Assembly: GCA_037042915.1 (NCBI GenBank)
Contig: CM073196.1
Span: 1,426,001-1,490,000, forward strand
Source: Auricularia sp. M13
Taxonomy: Eukaryota > Basidiomycota > Agaricomycetes > Auriculariales > Auriculariaceae
DNA: 64,000 nt
Direction: 5' to 3'
The notes under the pieces are model-generated. The model was not told where the DNA came from. It worked only from the letters and a program-made list of their open reading frames with translations, and made no database searches. Within the stretch, counting starts at the first letter, position 1; the number at the start of each line of letters is the position of its first letter. The position numbers and the translations under genes are program-made. Of the stretch, positions 21,991 to 35,288 are shown piece after piece.

Positions 21991-24171
21991 ATGGCTTTTT
22001 TCGCCCCCATTGCCAGGTCCTTTTCCAAGGCCACTAAGCCCTCGCGCACAGAGCTCGAGACGTATCTGCAGTCCAATGACCTCGAGAACTCGTTCGCGTC
22101 GACCATGTCCCTCAACTCCCCGCCGCACTCGCCCAACATGACCTCGGCCCAGCTCCTCCCGCCTGGCGGCTACGCCCACGGCCACTCTCCAATGGATATC
22201 TCGCCCTGCCCGCCCCCGTCCAAGGGCTACCTTGGTGTCCCGCGCTCCGGCCGCGAGTTCGGTCGCGAAATCGCGAACGTCTCGCCGAGTCCGATGTTGC
22301 CGGGCGACGCCACCCGGTCCGCCGGTCGGGGACGCCAGCGCAGCGCGCTGCCCACCCAGTGGATGCAGCCCAGCCCGGAATGCAAGTCCAAGGCGTCCAC
22401 GGCGTCCACGCTCGTCGATGTAAGCCTCCTGCTGATCTTCTCTCGGTGGTCGTGTGCCACTTGCTGAATGTTGCATTTTCTTCTTTATGGCAGAGTGACG
22501 CGATGGACATCGACTCTCCTCAGCCAGCTATGCATTCCGAGTGCAAGCTCTTGCCCGCCGCACCGATCGCCGCCCCTCTCGGTAACGACTTGTCCTCCCT
22601 GTTCTTCGATTCCATGTCCCCGGCTGCCAAGCCCAGCAAGAAGCGGCGCTCCCTCTCCCCGGACGCGATTCAGGACGCTTCCTCCTCCCCGGCGGCATCC
22701 TCGCCTATTGCTCGCAAGTTTGACCGCTTTGCATCCACCGGCCACAACGGTCTCCTCTTCAAGAAGCCCTCGTTCACCGGCGCTGGTGCAGCCGTCATCA
22801 ACGGCAACAAGCGCCGTCGCCCGGTGCTCTCTGCTCTCATTCCCGCCAATGACGGCGACATCGTTCAGTCCTCGTACCCCGCTCTGGAAACCGCGAAGCC
22901 CGAGACCAGCGTCCCGAAGCCCAAGGCGCAGGCGCCGCCTGTTCGCCGCGCTTTCAGCGCGCTGGTGGCACCCGCACCTATGTTCGGCGCAGACCTCAGC
23001 TCGGATGACACGTCCGCCGATATTGAGAACTCGTCCCCCGCTGGCGCGTACGCGCGCCGCCAGGAGAACCGTCTTGTCCGCAAGGTCGACGGTACCGCGG
23101 ACTTCCGGCCACTGCACGGAGCTGGCGCGCTCGACCAGCTTGATCGCGACCAGGTCAAGAACAACGTTGCCCTGCCCGAGTTCGGTGACATCGAGGCCGA
23201 TGGCAAGATCTTGCCCTGCTCCAGGGTCAAGCAGGACGGCTTGATGCGTATCACGGCGAACACGGTAAGTTGCTGTCCGCCGTGTTTTCTGCAGCAGCTC
23301 ATTGGCCCATTAGTTGAACCATCTGCTTGACGGCCACTACGATGACAAGCTCAACAACTTCATGGTCATCGACTGCCGCTTTGACTACGAGTACCAGGGC
23401 GGTCATATTCCCGGCGCTATCAATATCAGCAGCCGAGAAATGCTTGATGATTTGCTGTTGGGCAAGACGACTCTGCCTACCGCAAGCCGCAGTGGCGATG
23501 GCACGGCGAAGAACGTTTTGGTTTTCCATTGTGAGCTGAGCGAGCACCGGGCACCGACGCTGTGAGTCCGCACGACGCTGTTGTTCCATTTGAGTCTAAA
23601 CATCCACCCTCAGTGCCAAGTACCTTCGGTCGAGAGATCGCGCTCTCAATACCGCGAACTACCCGAAGATTTGCTACCCGGAGCTGTATATCCTCCAGGG
23701 TGGCTACAAGGAGTGGTTTTCTTGCTTCCCGGTTAGTCGTGTCATCCAGGATGATCATACGACTGGCTGACCTGCGTATAGAACCGTTGCGAGCCCCGCG
23801 GCTACGTGATCATGGACGATATGAAGCACAAGGAAGCGTGCGAGACTCAGCTCGACCAACTTCGCAAGTTTGGTCGCCACCGCTCGTACACTTATGGCGA
23901 TCGTGGCACGGGCGCTTTGCCGCGCCCGCCTCAGCGCTCTTCTGCGCCAGCTGGCACGCTCTCCTTCACGGCGGCAACGACTCGTCCCCGCCGCGGCACA
24001 TTGAGCTCAGGCTTGGACACTCTTCATGAGGGCGCCGACACGTCGCACAGTGGCGATGACGGCCCCAACTATGGCGATAGCCCCTGCCCGCCGCCGTCCA
24101 AGACTGCGGCGCTCCGTGCGACCAAAGGTCGCATCGGCATCGAGCGTGCTGTGACGTTCCGCGCCTATTAG
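21991..24171 (+). CDS. CDC25: CDC25-type M-phase inducer dual-specificity phosphatase
   Basis: Five exons (21991-22419, 22494-23264, 23314-23561, 23614-23731, 23782-24171) join in frame to 651 residues. The N-terminal half is disordered, Ser/Pro-rich and full of SP/TP sites expected of cell-cycle kinases (for example LNSPPHSPNMTS, MDISPCPPPSKG). The C-terminal half is a rhodanese/CDC25 domain: NFMVIDCRFDYEYQGGHI, GAINI, then the catalytic loop VLVFHCELSEHRAPT (Cys-x5-Arg), LRSRDR, and LYILQGGYKEWF before CEPRGYVIMDD. All active-site residues are present. CDC25 activates CDK1 by removing inhibitory tyrosine phosphate at mitotic entry. An ATG at 21955 in the same frame would add 12 residues. 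The exon 1 to exon 2 intron precedes a second Ser/Pro block. Confidence 0.93.
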
Positions 24172-25334
24172 GCCATTATGAAGGGGACCACTTCCTACCT
24201 CCCGACACCTCCACCCACATCCACCGAGGACCAACAACGACGACATCTATGCCCTTAAGCACCCTATGACACCCTCCGACCCCGTACGCATCTCTGCATG
24301 ACCCCTCATAGCAGCCATACACGGCGCCACACCTACGCTCATTACTCCTTCCGCTCATTACGAGCACCGACCGCACGACCCACGGCCGCCACGCTCAGTT
24401 ACGGTCCCTACTCGGCCCACACGCCCGGTATACGCCTCATCATCGTCAATATCTCAGAAAGCCGAAAAACCCCACACATCGAAATTTCTTGCTCTTGCGA
24501 TCTGCGCCATGCTCGATCTATATACTCTGTCCAGCTCTGTCGTTGCGTTTCCTCTTTCTGCGTCGCCTCCCCCGGAATTGCGCACCGTACATATTCGATC
24601 TAGCTTGCGTCTCATCCACATCTTTCTCCATCCATCATCCTCCTCCACCTCCGTTTTCCCGCTTTAGCTTAGGTTATCGTCGCTTTCGCTAGCGACGTTT
24701 GCTCTTTTTTCGTTCCTGCACATCTCTTCAGCAGGCCTGTGCACGGAGCATCTTCTCCTTTGCCACTCTTGTGACTCGGACTCGACATCCTCCCCTTTTT
24801 GGCGCGTCGGCGCTCGTCGCACTGCTGCCCTCATCTCTCTACGGACTCGTCCTACGATGTTTTTCTTTTGTGATCTCGCCAGTATACCTACTTTCGTCCC
24901 TTCGTTAGTAGTTAGTATAGAGATCGGACTCGTGCCTCGTGCTCGCCCTCCCCCATACATGCCTCCCTCTCAACAGAATCTGTCTCGGCCTCTCTACTAT
25001 CTCGCTCCCATCATCCCGTCCGAAGCATCTCGTCCCGCTCCGCATCGCGTCTGGCTTTGGTCCAGGTCGCCGCGTCGAGCTCCCAGTGTCTCCCAAGTCT
25101 CCTACCATCGTGTCACATTACCCATGCCTGCACACAATTTTCACTGGTCTGAAACACATTTTGCGCGCGTTTTTGGTAAATTTGGTGCGAGCGTGCGTGA
25201 TATTTCCCTGTTTAGCGGGGTGCCGGCGGCTGCGTCGCGGTGCGCGAAGGTGGAAGTGGAAGTTTCCGAGCGGATTTTCCGGTGGCTCTCAGACCGTGAC
25301 CGTGCGACCGACTGCCCGACGGTGCACGCGCAAA
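24172..25334. other. Intergenic region between CDC25 and POL5
   Basis: Pyrimidine-rich non-coding DNA forming the 3' UTR of CDC25 and the upstream region of the Pol5-like gene. No coding frame with domain features is visible. It could hold a short unspliced leader exon for POL5 but I cannot show one. Confidence 0.45.
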
Positions 25335-28300
25335 ATGTCGACGACGCTGGAATATTTCTGGCACCTGTCTGCAGCGTCCAAGGAGGAACGCTTGGACGCG
25401 TCCTCGCAGCTCATCGGGGCGCTCGTGCAATTCCAGGCGCAGCACGAACCAACTGCGTCGATCGGCGCGGGCAGCGAGCTCGAGCAGCGCAACGCGCCCG
25501 ACGTCGCGTACGCCATCAAGCGGCTCGTGCGCGGCCTTGCCAGCCCGCGCGAGAGCAGCCGTCTGGGCTTTTCGGTCGCGCTCACCGAGGTGCGCGCGCA
25601 TGCTGCTAAAATTGCCAGGACTCGCGTGCTGACTGCGCCGTGCGAAGCTGCTGGCCCGTATAGACACTGTCAGCGCCGGGCAGATGATCACGCTTATTCT
25701 TGAAGCGTCCGAGTCGACAGGCGCGATGAAGGGCCAGGAGGAGCGCGACATGCTCTTCGCGCGGCTTTTCGGTCTCACCGCGCTCGCGCAGTCTGGCCTG
25801 CTCGTCCGGCATGGTGCCGCAACGGAGGAGGACTTTGCGCGCACTGTCGACGCGCTGAACACGCTCGGCACGCGCAAAAGCTGGCTGCAGGAGAGCGCGG
25901 TGTGGGCTGTCGCGCGTGTTCTCGAAGCGTTGCACAACTCGGACATCGACTGGCGCGACAAAGCAGCAAAGCATGTACTCAAGGATATCTTTGCGGAGGG
26001 CAAGGAATGGACGCCTGAGAAGGTCGCGCTGGCTCTCCAGGCTCAGAAATGGTTCCCTGAGCTTCAAGTGGAAGAAAATGCTCGGTCCGACATTCAAGGA
26101 TGCCAATATCCTTTCGACGGGTCATCTGGCCACTCTTGCCAAGATCTTCAAAGTTTGTAAACGTCGCTCGACTTGTGTCTGTACTAATCGTTCTACAGGA
26201 AGGCTCGGTAGACGAGGACGCTGAACCAAAGCAGTCTGGAGGAAATTGGAAGCCTCAACTGCATTTTGCTTGGGATGTTATTTTGGATGCATACTACCCT
26301 CCTGACGGCGCGAAACGGGGCGACGACTTGTCCTCTGTACAGGACTTCTTCCGCATAGTTGTCGACGGTATGATCTCAATTTTCTCGAAATTTCGCTTCT
26401 CATATGCCTTCAGAAACCTACTTTGCAACAAGCGCATCGTCAGAGCGCAAGTACTGGGGTTTCCTCATTTTCCAAAAATTCGCTCAGCGCGTGCCCTCTT
26501 CCGAACTGCCTCTGCTCTTAACACGCAACTTCATGCGGACATGGATCAACCACCTCTCGCATCCTGACCGATATTTGCACAAGATAGCGAAGCAAGTGGT
26601 GCGTTCTCGCTCCCGCCGTGATTGACTATGCTGTTAGGCTAAGGATTTCCCCCATGAAGGCGTTAGATGTGCAGAAACTGGTCGCCAAGGACCCGCGCGC
26701 CGGTTTCGCCTTGGTTCTGGAGCTGCTCGGTCGCAATGGAAATCGGCAATTTGACCAGATCACAAGGACGAAGACCGTAGAATCCATTCTCTCATCCATG
26801 AATGCATCAGGCATTCAGGAATATGTGGACCACCTTCTGGCTCAGGTTGGCGAGGCTGAACCGGACAGGTATGCGAAATCCTCGTGCTTGCCCTTCTGCC
26901 GGCTCATTTGCTTGCTCAGTGACGCTAAGGCCATACAATCTAAACGCCTCTGGATAATTGACCAGCTTGCAATCCTCATCCGCAACGGCGCTGTGCCAAA
27001 GGACGACGCGTGTATCAAGACTATTCTTGATTTCTTTGTCCTCCATGGCTTCTTTGAACTCAAGAAGAAATCGACGAAGAGTACCATTTCCTGCGTATGT
27101 TATGAATCACGGCTTCGTTGTGTGGGGCTGACAATAACATTTCCGTAGTTGCGATATGTGCCCGAGCCGCCGTTCTCGGACGAGCTGCGAAAGGAGTGTC
27201 GTTCACGTCTTTTGGCGGCACTGGCAGACCTGCTAACGTTCACGCCGAACAAGAAAGGTGCGATAGAGAGCTGCTGCGTTATCTGGTTCTAATTTGCGCC
27301 GTGACATAGCTTCGGAAGACACGCCCGTCAGACAACCAGGCTATGCGCAGGACGGCGAGTTGTGGCTCACCAAAGTTTGGAACGTTGTCTCCGAGCTGGA
27401 GAAGGATTCCAAGCATGTCGCAGCTGCGCGTCAGTTCACCGAGGAAGAGCAGGCTTTGCGCAAGAAGGTCTTTGATGCTGTTGCTGCCCTCAAAACGGTG
27501 TGACTGCTATGCCTGAGGCTGCCCTTTCCGCTCATGCAGAATGCAGGTACCAAACGACAAGGGACATCTTGTCCCTGGAGTCCAATTGCTTCTCGTGGGT
27601 GGTCTGTTGCAGGAGTTAGCAACCGAGGGTGGTGGTTCCACTGAAGACCTCGAGGTTTGCACTCCCATTCTCTCCATCCGCGATATAGGGCGCTGATATC
27701 ATCTGCACTGCGTAGGACTGCATCGACGCTGTACCCCGCATGTTCGCCGCAAAGCCCAAGTCAAAGTCCAAGTCGAAAGGCAAGGACAAAAGCCCGAGTA
27801 AAGCCGCTTCTAGCGACGCTGAAGAGGATCACGAGCCGATCGACGTCTTCGTTAACTTCCTCATCGGCTACCTGGAGCGCGGGACCGCGTTTACGAAAGC
27901 CATCTCAACAAGAGCATTCGAGCCTCTCTGCTCGGCTCTGCAGGCGTCTACGGTGACATTGATTCTGACTGTACGTTCACGGTGCTTTGTTGGTGCGCTT
28001 GCTAAAGTACGTGTCATAATAGCAATTAGAACGTAGACCCGTTGGCGACGAGACTGGAGGTGGGGAAGACGTGGAGATGGGGGACGGCGACGATGAAGAG
28101 GATGAAGCGTCGGCGGCTTCCTCGTCAGGCGAAGGGGAAGATGACGCCGAAGTCGACGACGACGACGAAGGCTCGGAAGACGACGACGAATCCATAGACG
28201 ACGATGACGATGATGATGATGACGACCAAGAAGCCGATCCGGAGCTGCGCAGTCGCATCGAGGAGGCGTTGCGCTTGAGCGGCGTCGAGCCGGCGGGCGA

Positions 28301-29513
28301 GGACAGCGACGAGGAGCTGATGGATGACGACCAGATGATGCAACTCGACGAGCATCTAGCCGACATCTTCCGCTTACGCAAGTCTGAAAAGAGTGGTACA
28401 AAGCAGGGTGAGTTCAGGCCGCTTACTTGTTTTCCCGACAACTGATATCATGCCATGCAGGTGCCAATGCACAACGCGAGGCCACGCACTTCAAGAATCG
28501 TGTCCTGGACCTGGTCGATATCTTCATTCGCAAGCAGCCAACAAGTCCTCATATACCAGGGATGGTTATCCCCCTCCTAGATCTAATCACAGGGACTGGG
28601 CAGGACGAGAAGCAGCTGCAGGACAAGGCGAGCGGAATTCTGCGTTCACGATTAGGCAAGAACAAGGAACTTCCCGAGCTTCAAGACAAATCTGAGGCGG
28701 AAGATGTCTTCAAGCGACTGCATGAGCGCGCACGGAAAGCGCGTTCTGGCCAGGTCCTGGCTGTCATCAGCCAAAGCACTGTCTACATTGCTCGAGTACT
28801 CGCGCAACACGACGGCGGTGCTATTGTTGCTGAGCAATATGGCGCCTCTGTCAAGGACTACGCAACGCGAAAATCCTCGCCGTTGGTCACATCGTTCTTC
28901 CTGGACTTCGTGCGACGGTTACGGACCGTCGCTTGGGGTATGCGGACTTCTTTGCTGGAAGCCATGCAGGAGCCCGTCAACTTCTACCGCGCAACACAGC
29001 TCTTCCTCGTCTTCCAGTCTCTCACCTCCCCTCTGCCTGCCGTAAGTTAACACTACGTATGGCTAATCATGGACTGACGCTGCCTTCCAGGATGTCGACC
29101 AGAAGAGCTTATTGAACTTCTGGAGGGAATCCAGAAAAGTATTATACGCCACGATTTCGAAGGCTTGCGAAGTCGATCCGGCACCCAAAGCTGCGCAGTT
29201 CAAGGAGGTCCTCAAGGTTGGGCATGCAGCAATGCGCCAAAGCAAACGTGCGGATGTTAGCGAAGAGGTCTTCTCAGAGATCTGGGACGCGCCGCGTTTG
29301 GCAAAACTGGCGGAAAGGGTGGCAGAAAGCCCAAGGTTCAAGACCGCCGGCGCCGTTCAGACTTTGATGAAGCAGATGAACGGTCTGGCAAATCCGAGCT
29401 TGCTGTCAAAAAAGACGAAGGTTAACGGGGTGTCGAAGCGGAAGGTCGAGGAGCAGGATGTAGACTCGAGCACAAAGCCGCAGCGCAAAAAAGTACGGAA
29501 GAATAAGGAATAA
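25335..29513 (+). CDS. POL5: Pol5/MYBBP1A-family nucleolar protein (so-called DNA polymerase V)
   Basis: A multi-exon gene from ATG 25335 (MSTTLEYFWHLSAASKEERL) to TAA 29511-29513. The N-terminal region reads LVRGLASPRESSRLGFSVAL, the typical Pol5/MYBBP1A opening, followed by a long array of helical repeats (for example EERDMLFARLFGLTALAQSG). An acidic stretch at about 28060-28250 (DDDEGSEDDDESIDDDD...) lies where this family has one, then an EELMDDDQMMQLDEHLADIF segment that is also diagnostic, more helices, and a basic C-terminus (KRKVEEQDV...KPQRKKVRKNKE) that probably targets the nucleolus. Despite the name these proteins are not replicative polymerases; they work in rDNA transcription and 60S ribosome biogenesis. 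It ends 35 bp from the end of the convergent MSH3 gene. Confidence 0.88.
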
Positions 29514-29548
29514 TAGTGGATATTGTAACGTTATATGTCGCGCATAAT

Positions 29549-32500
29549 TTATGATTGCAAGATGGCACGCAGAGATGATAAATCAAGAGAGGTTGAGGAT
29601 GTGCTTGAAGACGATGCTAGTATAGATAGCTCTCGAGCAGCCCGTCTCCATCTGGCGTTGGTCAGTAGGGTACTGGTACAGATAACTAGACTGCTTGCTT
29701 ACTTGTTCGCCTTTACGCGATTCTGGACTTGCTCCTGCAGAATAGCTGACCGTATGACGGCAGACTCGAGAAGAGGCTCTGGGAGACCGGCAAGACGACC
29801 GCACTCGATACCGAAAGATCCTGCCAGACCAGGCTTTAACTTGTACAAGAAATGAATCGTCCGCACGCCATCCAAGCCTTCGCTTTCGACAAAGCCCATG
29901 TGGGCCACGCTAATTTTCCAAGGATACCTTTCTTCCAATGATGTCGCGACGTATGGATAATGCGTGATGAAAAGGACTTTGCAGTCAGTTTGCGTGATGA
30001 GGTGTTCTAGCACGCCGCTTGCGATGGCCATCTGGAATTGCGTTGGAAAGAGTAAAATGGCCAGCGCGAACATGCGTACGCCATCGAATGTGCTGGTTCC
30101 ACGGCCCAATTCTTGCCGGCGTTTAGTGCAAGATTTACACAGCGTTCAAACAGGCTACTCACCGTCCAAGATGACAAGTGATCTGGGCGTCGCCGACTTG
30201 ATAATTTCGCTGGTCTCTGACATCTCCACCATGAAAGTTGAGCGGCCCTTCATGAGCTCGTCCGACGCTACGCATGGTCAATACGCATCACCCACACGCT
30301 GCGACGGCGGCATACCTCCCATCCGAGCGAGCAGAGCATCGCGCATTCCCAGAGTGGCAGACTTCGCAGGGACATGCGATCCCACTTGTGCCATGATGAC
30401 GATGAGCGCGACCATGCGCACGAACGAGCTCTTGCCACCCATGTTCGGCCCAGTGATGACCTTCGACGTCGGATCGCCCCCTCCCAGCGTGATGGAATTC
30501 GGGGTGTAGGGGTCGTCGCGCAAGAGTTCGATCATGGGGTGTCGTCCGTCTTTGATGTCGAGCACGCTCGAGTCTACAAACTGCGGTTGGCAATAGCTGG
30601 GCTCCATCGAGACGTGCGCCAGCGAAACCAGACAGTCTGCAATAGCTAATTGCGACACGACGTTGCGCAGTGCGACATAATCCTCTGATATTTTCCGCTG
30701 GAAATCCAGCTGCATGCACGCGTCAGGCATTTGTATCATGATGGAAGGAGCCAGCTAGACACGTACGAAAGCTTCGTCGGCCTCTTGAGCCAGCAGCTCT
30801 CTATGTTGATCCAGTTCAAACAGCAATTCTCGGGCTCTTGGAGACCTGTAGCGGGAGAACTTGGTCGTCCTTTGCACTTGGTTAGAAAAGGAGACAAGTA
30901 CCAGGCGGCGTCTTACCTCGATACCAAATCCCAGCCTTCAGGGATATCGATGTTGGCATTCTTCTCTATCTCTACGACATACTGAAAAGATTAGATATTT
31001 GAACAGCGCCGCTATTCGCATTCCTACCTCGTCTGATAACGCGCTCGTCACCTCCTTGTACTTTAATGCGGGTCTGTGCAGAATCTTCCTGACTAAAATG
31101 AGATTAGAGGACGTCCTTGAGATCTATTACGTATACGTACTTTCCTTCAGCTCGTCTTGCAAATCGCTCTCCGTGGCAGTGATAGCCTAATTGCGCGTTT
31201 GTCACTAGATTCGGACACTCACACCAATGGTACTCCGGTACTCACAAAGAGACGTTGTTCCACAGCAGGATATAGTTTATCGTCCCGCCAGAGATGTTCC
31301 TTCTCGCCCCTGCTCGCGGCCTCGAAGCTGAAGTTCTCGGTGTGCTTCTCAATCGTCTCCTGAATAGACGGTAGCGTCGCGAGGATCTCGTTGAGCAAGC
31401 GCGAGCGCATCCCAGGGCCGAACTCGGGGTCGAAGGTCTTGAACGTGTTTGCGATCTTGCGGAACGCGGACAGGATGCGGCCTAGCTCCTGCGGTGTGCA
31501 CTTGCCACTCTGGATTTTCGAGAGCCCTTTAGCGAGGTCGGGATATTCGTGCGCTTTAGAGAAGCGCTTCAGCAGCTCTCGAAGTTGGCTGGAAGAATAA
31601 AGGATGAAATGTTATTCTTCGAGCTGTGTTGAGACGGTGTACGCACTCGATAAGGTCCCCGTTCTCCGAGGGCGTTCGGATTTCATCAATGGCGTCGAGG
31701 CGTTCCTGCAGACGTCTGTCGCGGGCATGAGTCCCGTAGGCGAAGCACGCAACATACGTACGCTTTGTCCACCAGTGGCCGGCCTATCCAGTCTTTAAGC
31801 AGACGCGAGCCGAACGTAGTTTCCGTCCTGTCAAGTAACCCCCAGAGAGATCCCTTTTTTGTAAAGGTCGTCTGGTTCTGGAATATCTCCCTGTGCACAC
31901 AAGCAATGAATGAGTGCTTTTGCAATGAAGGACGCGCGACGCACAGGTTCGCAAGTGTACTGGCATTCAGCAGCATGTGCGTTTTCTCGCTAAAGCGTTT
32001 GAAGGCCTTTGCTTGGAGCAGCACGTGTGATAGTTTATATTGCTCGAGATACTTGAAGACGTGCGCTACGGCGACGACAACTTGGCGTGGAAGCTCGAGA
32101 ATTGCGGAAACCCAAGGATCTGCAAAGTCATCGTGTCAGCAAATGGTGGAACCGCAAGCCTCCAACCTACGTGCTATCGCAGGAGCTTCAGGTTCGCCGG
32201 ACTTGCTTGATTTAGAGAGCGTGTCGAATGCCGCGCTGTAGTCCATAGTAGATTTAAAGCGTTCCGTCCGAGTTTGGCTTCGCATGCTGAGCCTTGTGAG
32301 CCGAGGCCAGCGACACCGTACAATGGCTCAATCACCTATAGGTATCCACAAGCTTTAACATGTCTTCCGTCAACTTGGTCAAGCCTTTGGAAGGGAGAAG
32401 GAGCTCCCAGGGCTTCAGATAGGCTATTCGCGTCTAGAGATGCGTCGGGATGGTGTGTTTATCTGAATGAGTTCGAGCGTACCTCCAGCTCTGTTCGCAC

Positions 32501-33965
32501 ATGCGAATCTGAAATGGCATGAGCGCGTATTCTGCATCATCATCATAGGGCAGCGTTATTGCCTTCAAAGTCGTCGTAGACAACATCGCCTGCCTAACAT
32601 CAACCAACCTGGAGGTAGAACAAAAGATCGAAGAGGTACCTGTAGATGGAGTGACGGAGATAATCCCAATCCTCACGTTCTCTCCACTTGAGCCTTGACG
32701 TTCCTCGATTAGGCACAATATGGACGGCGGTGAGCCCAGATGCCTTTCGTCCGTATTGTCGTGGGAGTCCAGGTCGTCGATGTAAGTCGCCGACGTCCAC
32801 AAGTGCAGCAGTTTGCGATCGAAGAGCTTGTTGCGGTTGTTTCCTACTTTCTTCAGTGCTGCCGTTTCAGCCTGTCCGATGATGCCGACTTTATGTCCAA
32901 GAGAGAGCAACCTGGCGCAAGTTTGGGTCAGTCACATGTCAGTAAAGATACCAGTACCCACTTCTTGACATGCTGAGGCCGAGTTTGCGCTGCAGCAACT
33001 CAGACAAGGTAGAATAGATCGTCCAACATCGAGACATACCAGGAAAGCTAGCTGCCAGGAAATTACGAAAGCGAAAACAAACAAAGCCCAGCGCCTGAGC
33101 AGCAATCTTAACAGTATTTCAGAGGAACGTATTCTATGCCGAGACGAGCATGCCGACCTTTGCGTCCTCGCCATAGAATCTGGGAGCAGAAATTTATTAT
33201 ATAGTCAAGTAGCGAATGGACAACGGACCGGTACTTGTAACCCACTTCGAAGATCAACAGGATTCCTGGGTATTTATTCTTGAAGTGCATAACCTGCTGC
33301 TCCAGCGGTGTATAAGGCTTTCCAGATGGTCCAACATCTGAGGCGCCCGCGCTCTTGGATATCCTTGCGAAAGCAGCGAACTTGTCCGTGCCTAGGTCAT
33401 CTGGAAGGACAGCCATTCCTTCTGATTCGCTTTCATCATCGTTGTCGTCTTGCTGTTGAGTAGTTTGGGTAGCAGAGTCCGCTTTGTCCTTTCCTTTTGC
33501 TTTGGCCGGCGCGGGGTCCTTCCTCGCACGGTCAAGGACGAGTTGAAGAGCTGGGTTTATAGACACGCCGCCGGACTTTGTCTTTTTCGCCGAGCTGGAT
33601 TTCGCGGGTTTCAACTTTGCCACAGTTGCCTTCCGCGGTGGTTCGTCGTCATCAGATGATAACGAAGCCACCGTGCGCGCCACAGACTTGGACTTCGACG
33701 GCGCGTCGTCTGGCGCCGGAAAGAACGGAGAGCGCGTAGACGAGCTCGATGCGGCGCTGGGTGTCTGTGCTTTAGACTTTTTGGAGGGCCTGGAGGCAGC
33801 AGCGACTTTGGCGCGCTTCTTGGGTGGCTGCCCGTCCTCGTCGTCCTTGGTCAGGTCTATGGCCGCAGGTGAACGCGCCCTGGGTTTCGCAGCTGCCTTA
33901 GCCGGAGGCCTTGGAGGGCTGCTGCTGTCGAAGAACCCTGTCAGGGTCGTCTGACGCGGGGCCAT
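29549..33965 (-). CDS. MSH3: MSH3 DNA mismatch repair protein (MutS homologue)
   Basis: Many exons on the minus strand. The start at 33965 gives [16 protein letters not shown]: a PIP box (QTTLTGFF) for PCNA binding right at the N-terminus, as in other MSH3 and MSH6 proteins. A disordered basic and acidic segment follows, then MutS domain [35 protein letters not shown], and after further short introns [20 protein letters not shown]. Domains II to IV occupy the middle. The ATPase at 29.7-30.6 kb has Walker [15 protein letters not shown], then [34 protein letters not shown] (after Walker B) and LFITHYP. MSH3 pairs with MSH2 (MutS-beta) to repair insertion-deletion loops. The last exon after a 51-nt intron gives [17 protein letters not shown] and ends at 29549. 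The domain I GYKYR, rather than the Phe-x-Glu of MSH6, supports MSH3. Confidence 0.92.
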
Positions 33966-34041
33966 GGTCGCGTCGAGAGGCAAGAAGCGAGTCGGAATTG
34001 CCCGCTGTTCGCGTTCAGCTCCTGCTACCTTCTTGCTTCCA
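33966..34041. promoter_or_regulatory. Shared divergent promoter of MSH3 and ATP12
   Basis: Only 76 bp separate the MSH3 start codon (minus strand) from the ATP12 start codon. Any promoter elements must be shared or overlap the coding ends. No TATA box is evident. Confidence 0.6.
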
Positions 34042-35191
34042 ATGCTTAGCCTCAGCCGGGCGCTGGTAGCTCCGAATAGAACGCGCACATTGCGCGTAGC
34101 TTTGAGATATTCTGCCCGCCAGTACGCTGCGACTGCGTTGGCAAGTGACGCCGAGCCCGCAGCCAAAAGTGCGTCCGGTATAGGTCGTTCAGCTCGGACC
34201 ATCTGACACAGTGCTAGATGCGAACGTTACAATGAAACGGTTCTGGAAGGTCGCCGACTTGCAGGAACAACCTAGTATGTCCCGACGAATGCATTATGCA
34301 GTAAACAGCAGCCTCAACATCTGCTATAGCCGTGTTCCACATAACGCTGGATAAACGGCCACTCAAGACGCATGGAGGAAAGGTCCTTGAGATACCCAAG
34401 ACGAAGCGCTTGTTGGCGACACTGGTTGCGCACGAGTGGGATAACCAAGAAAAACTCATCAAGCCGCACGCTCTGCCCTTAGTGCGCGCGTATTGTGCTG
34501 CTCCCTACAACTCAGTTTACATTTTTAACAGACATCGCTCGCAGCGAGAGCGATAGACGACATGCAAAACGAAAAGACGCGTGCAGAAGTGCGCGAAGCC
34601 TTGTTGAAATACTTGGACACAGATTCGATATGGTAAGCCGTTTGCCGCGCGCACGAGAATACACTCACTCATTCTCTAGCTTTCACGAAGAGGAGCCCGC
34701 TGGCTTAGTGGAACTGCAAGCTCAACATTGGCAACCTTTGCTCGACTGGGCGCGAGAAGAATTCGACGCAGATATCCGCGTATTTACCGGCCTCTTTGGG
34801 TCTTCTCATCCTCCAGAGACGCACAAGAAATTTGCCGACGTCCTGGCGACCCTGGATCCGTGGCAGCTGACTGGTGCGAGCACACACACGATATGATATA
34901 ACCACTCCCGCTGAATGTACTTGCAGCCCTTGAGCGTGCCGTGTATTCTTCGAAGTCATTGATCATCGCTCTCGCGCTTGTCCGAGGGCGGATAACCCCC
35001 GAACAGGCTGCCCAGGCTGCGCACGTGGAAGTGACGAGCCAGGTGCAACGCTGGGGCGAGGTTGAAGACTGTGAGCAGCGTACTTGACCATCGCGTCCTA
35101 TGCTGACGCTGCACCTGCAGCGCACGATGTTGACTTCCAGGATATTCGTAGACAACTTGGCAGTGTCGCATGTCTGCTGGCAGATGTATAA
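34042..35191 (+). CDS. ATP12: ATP12-type mitochondrial F1-ATPase assembly chaperone
   Basis: The start gives MLSLSRALVAPNRTRTLRVA, an Arg-rich amphipathic mitochondrial presequence. After the first intron come TMKRFWKVADLQEQP and VFHITLDKRPLKTHGGKVLE, the signature opening of the ATP12 domain (the family has KRFWK...LDKRPLKTP). Further exons give HEWDNQEKLIKPHALPL, AIDDMQNEKTRAEV, LLKYLDTDSIW, FHEEEPAGLVELQAQHWQPL, LDWAREEFDADIRVFTG, and a helical end with SLIIALALVRGRITPEQAAQ and ARRQ/IRRQLGSVACL before TAA 35189-35191. ATP12 binds the free F1 alpha subunit in the matrix and delivers it to the hexamer. All introns are about 50 nt. It shares a 76-bp divergent promoter with MSH3. Confidence 0.92.
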
Positions 35192-35288
35192 CACCCTGTC
35201 AGTGTCACTTATTACAACATGAACGTCCCCGCAATACAAATACAACCGCCAAACAAACGCCGAATGCCCGAATGCGCTCCGTATCTCG

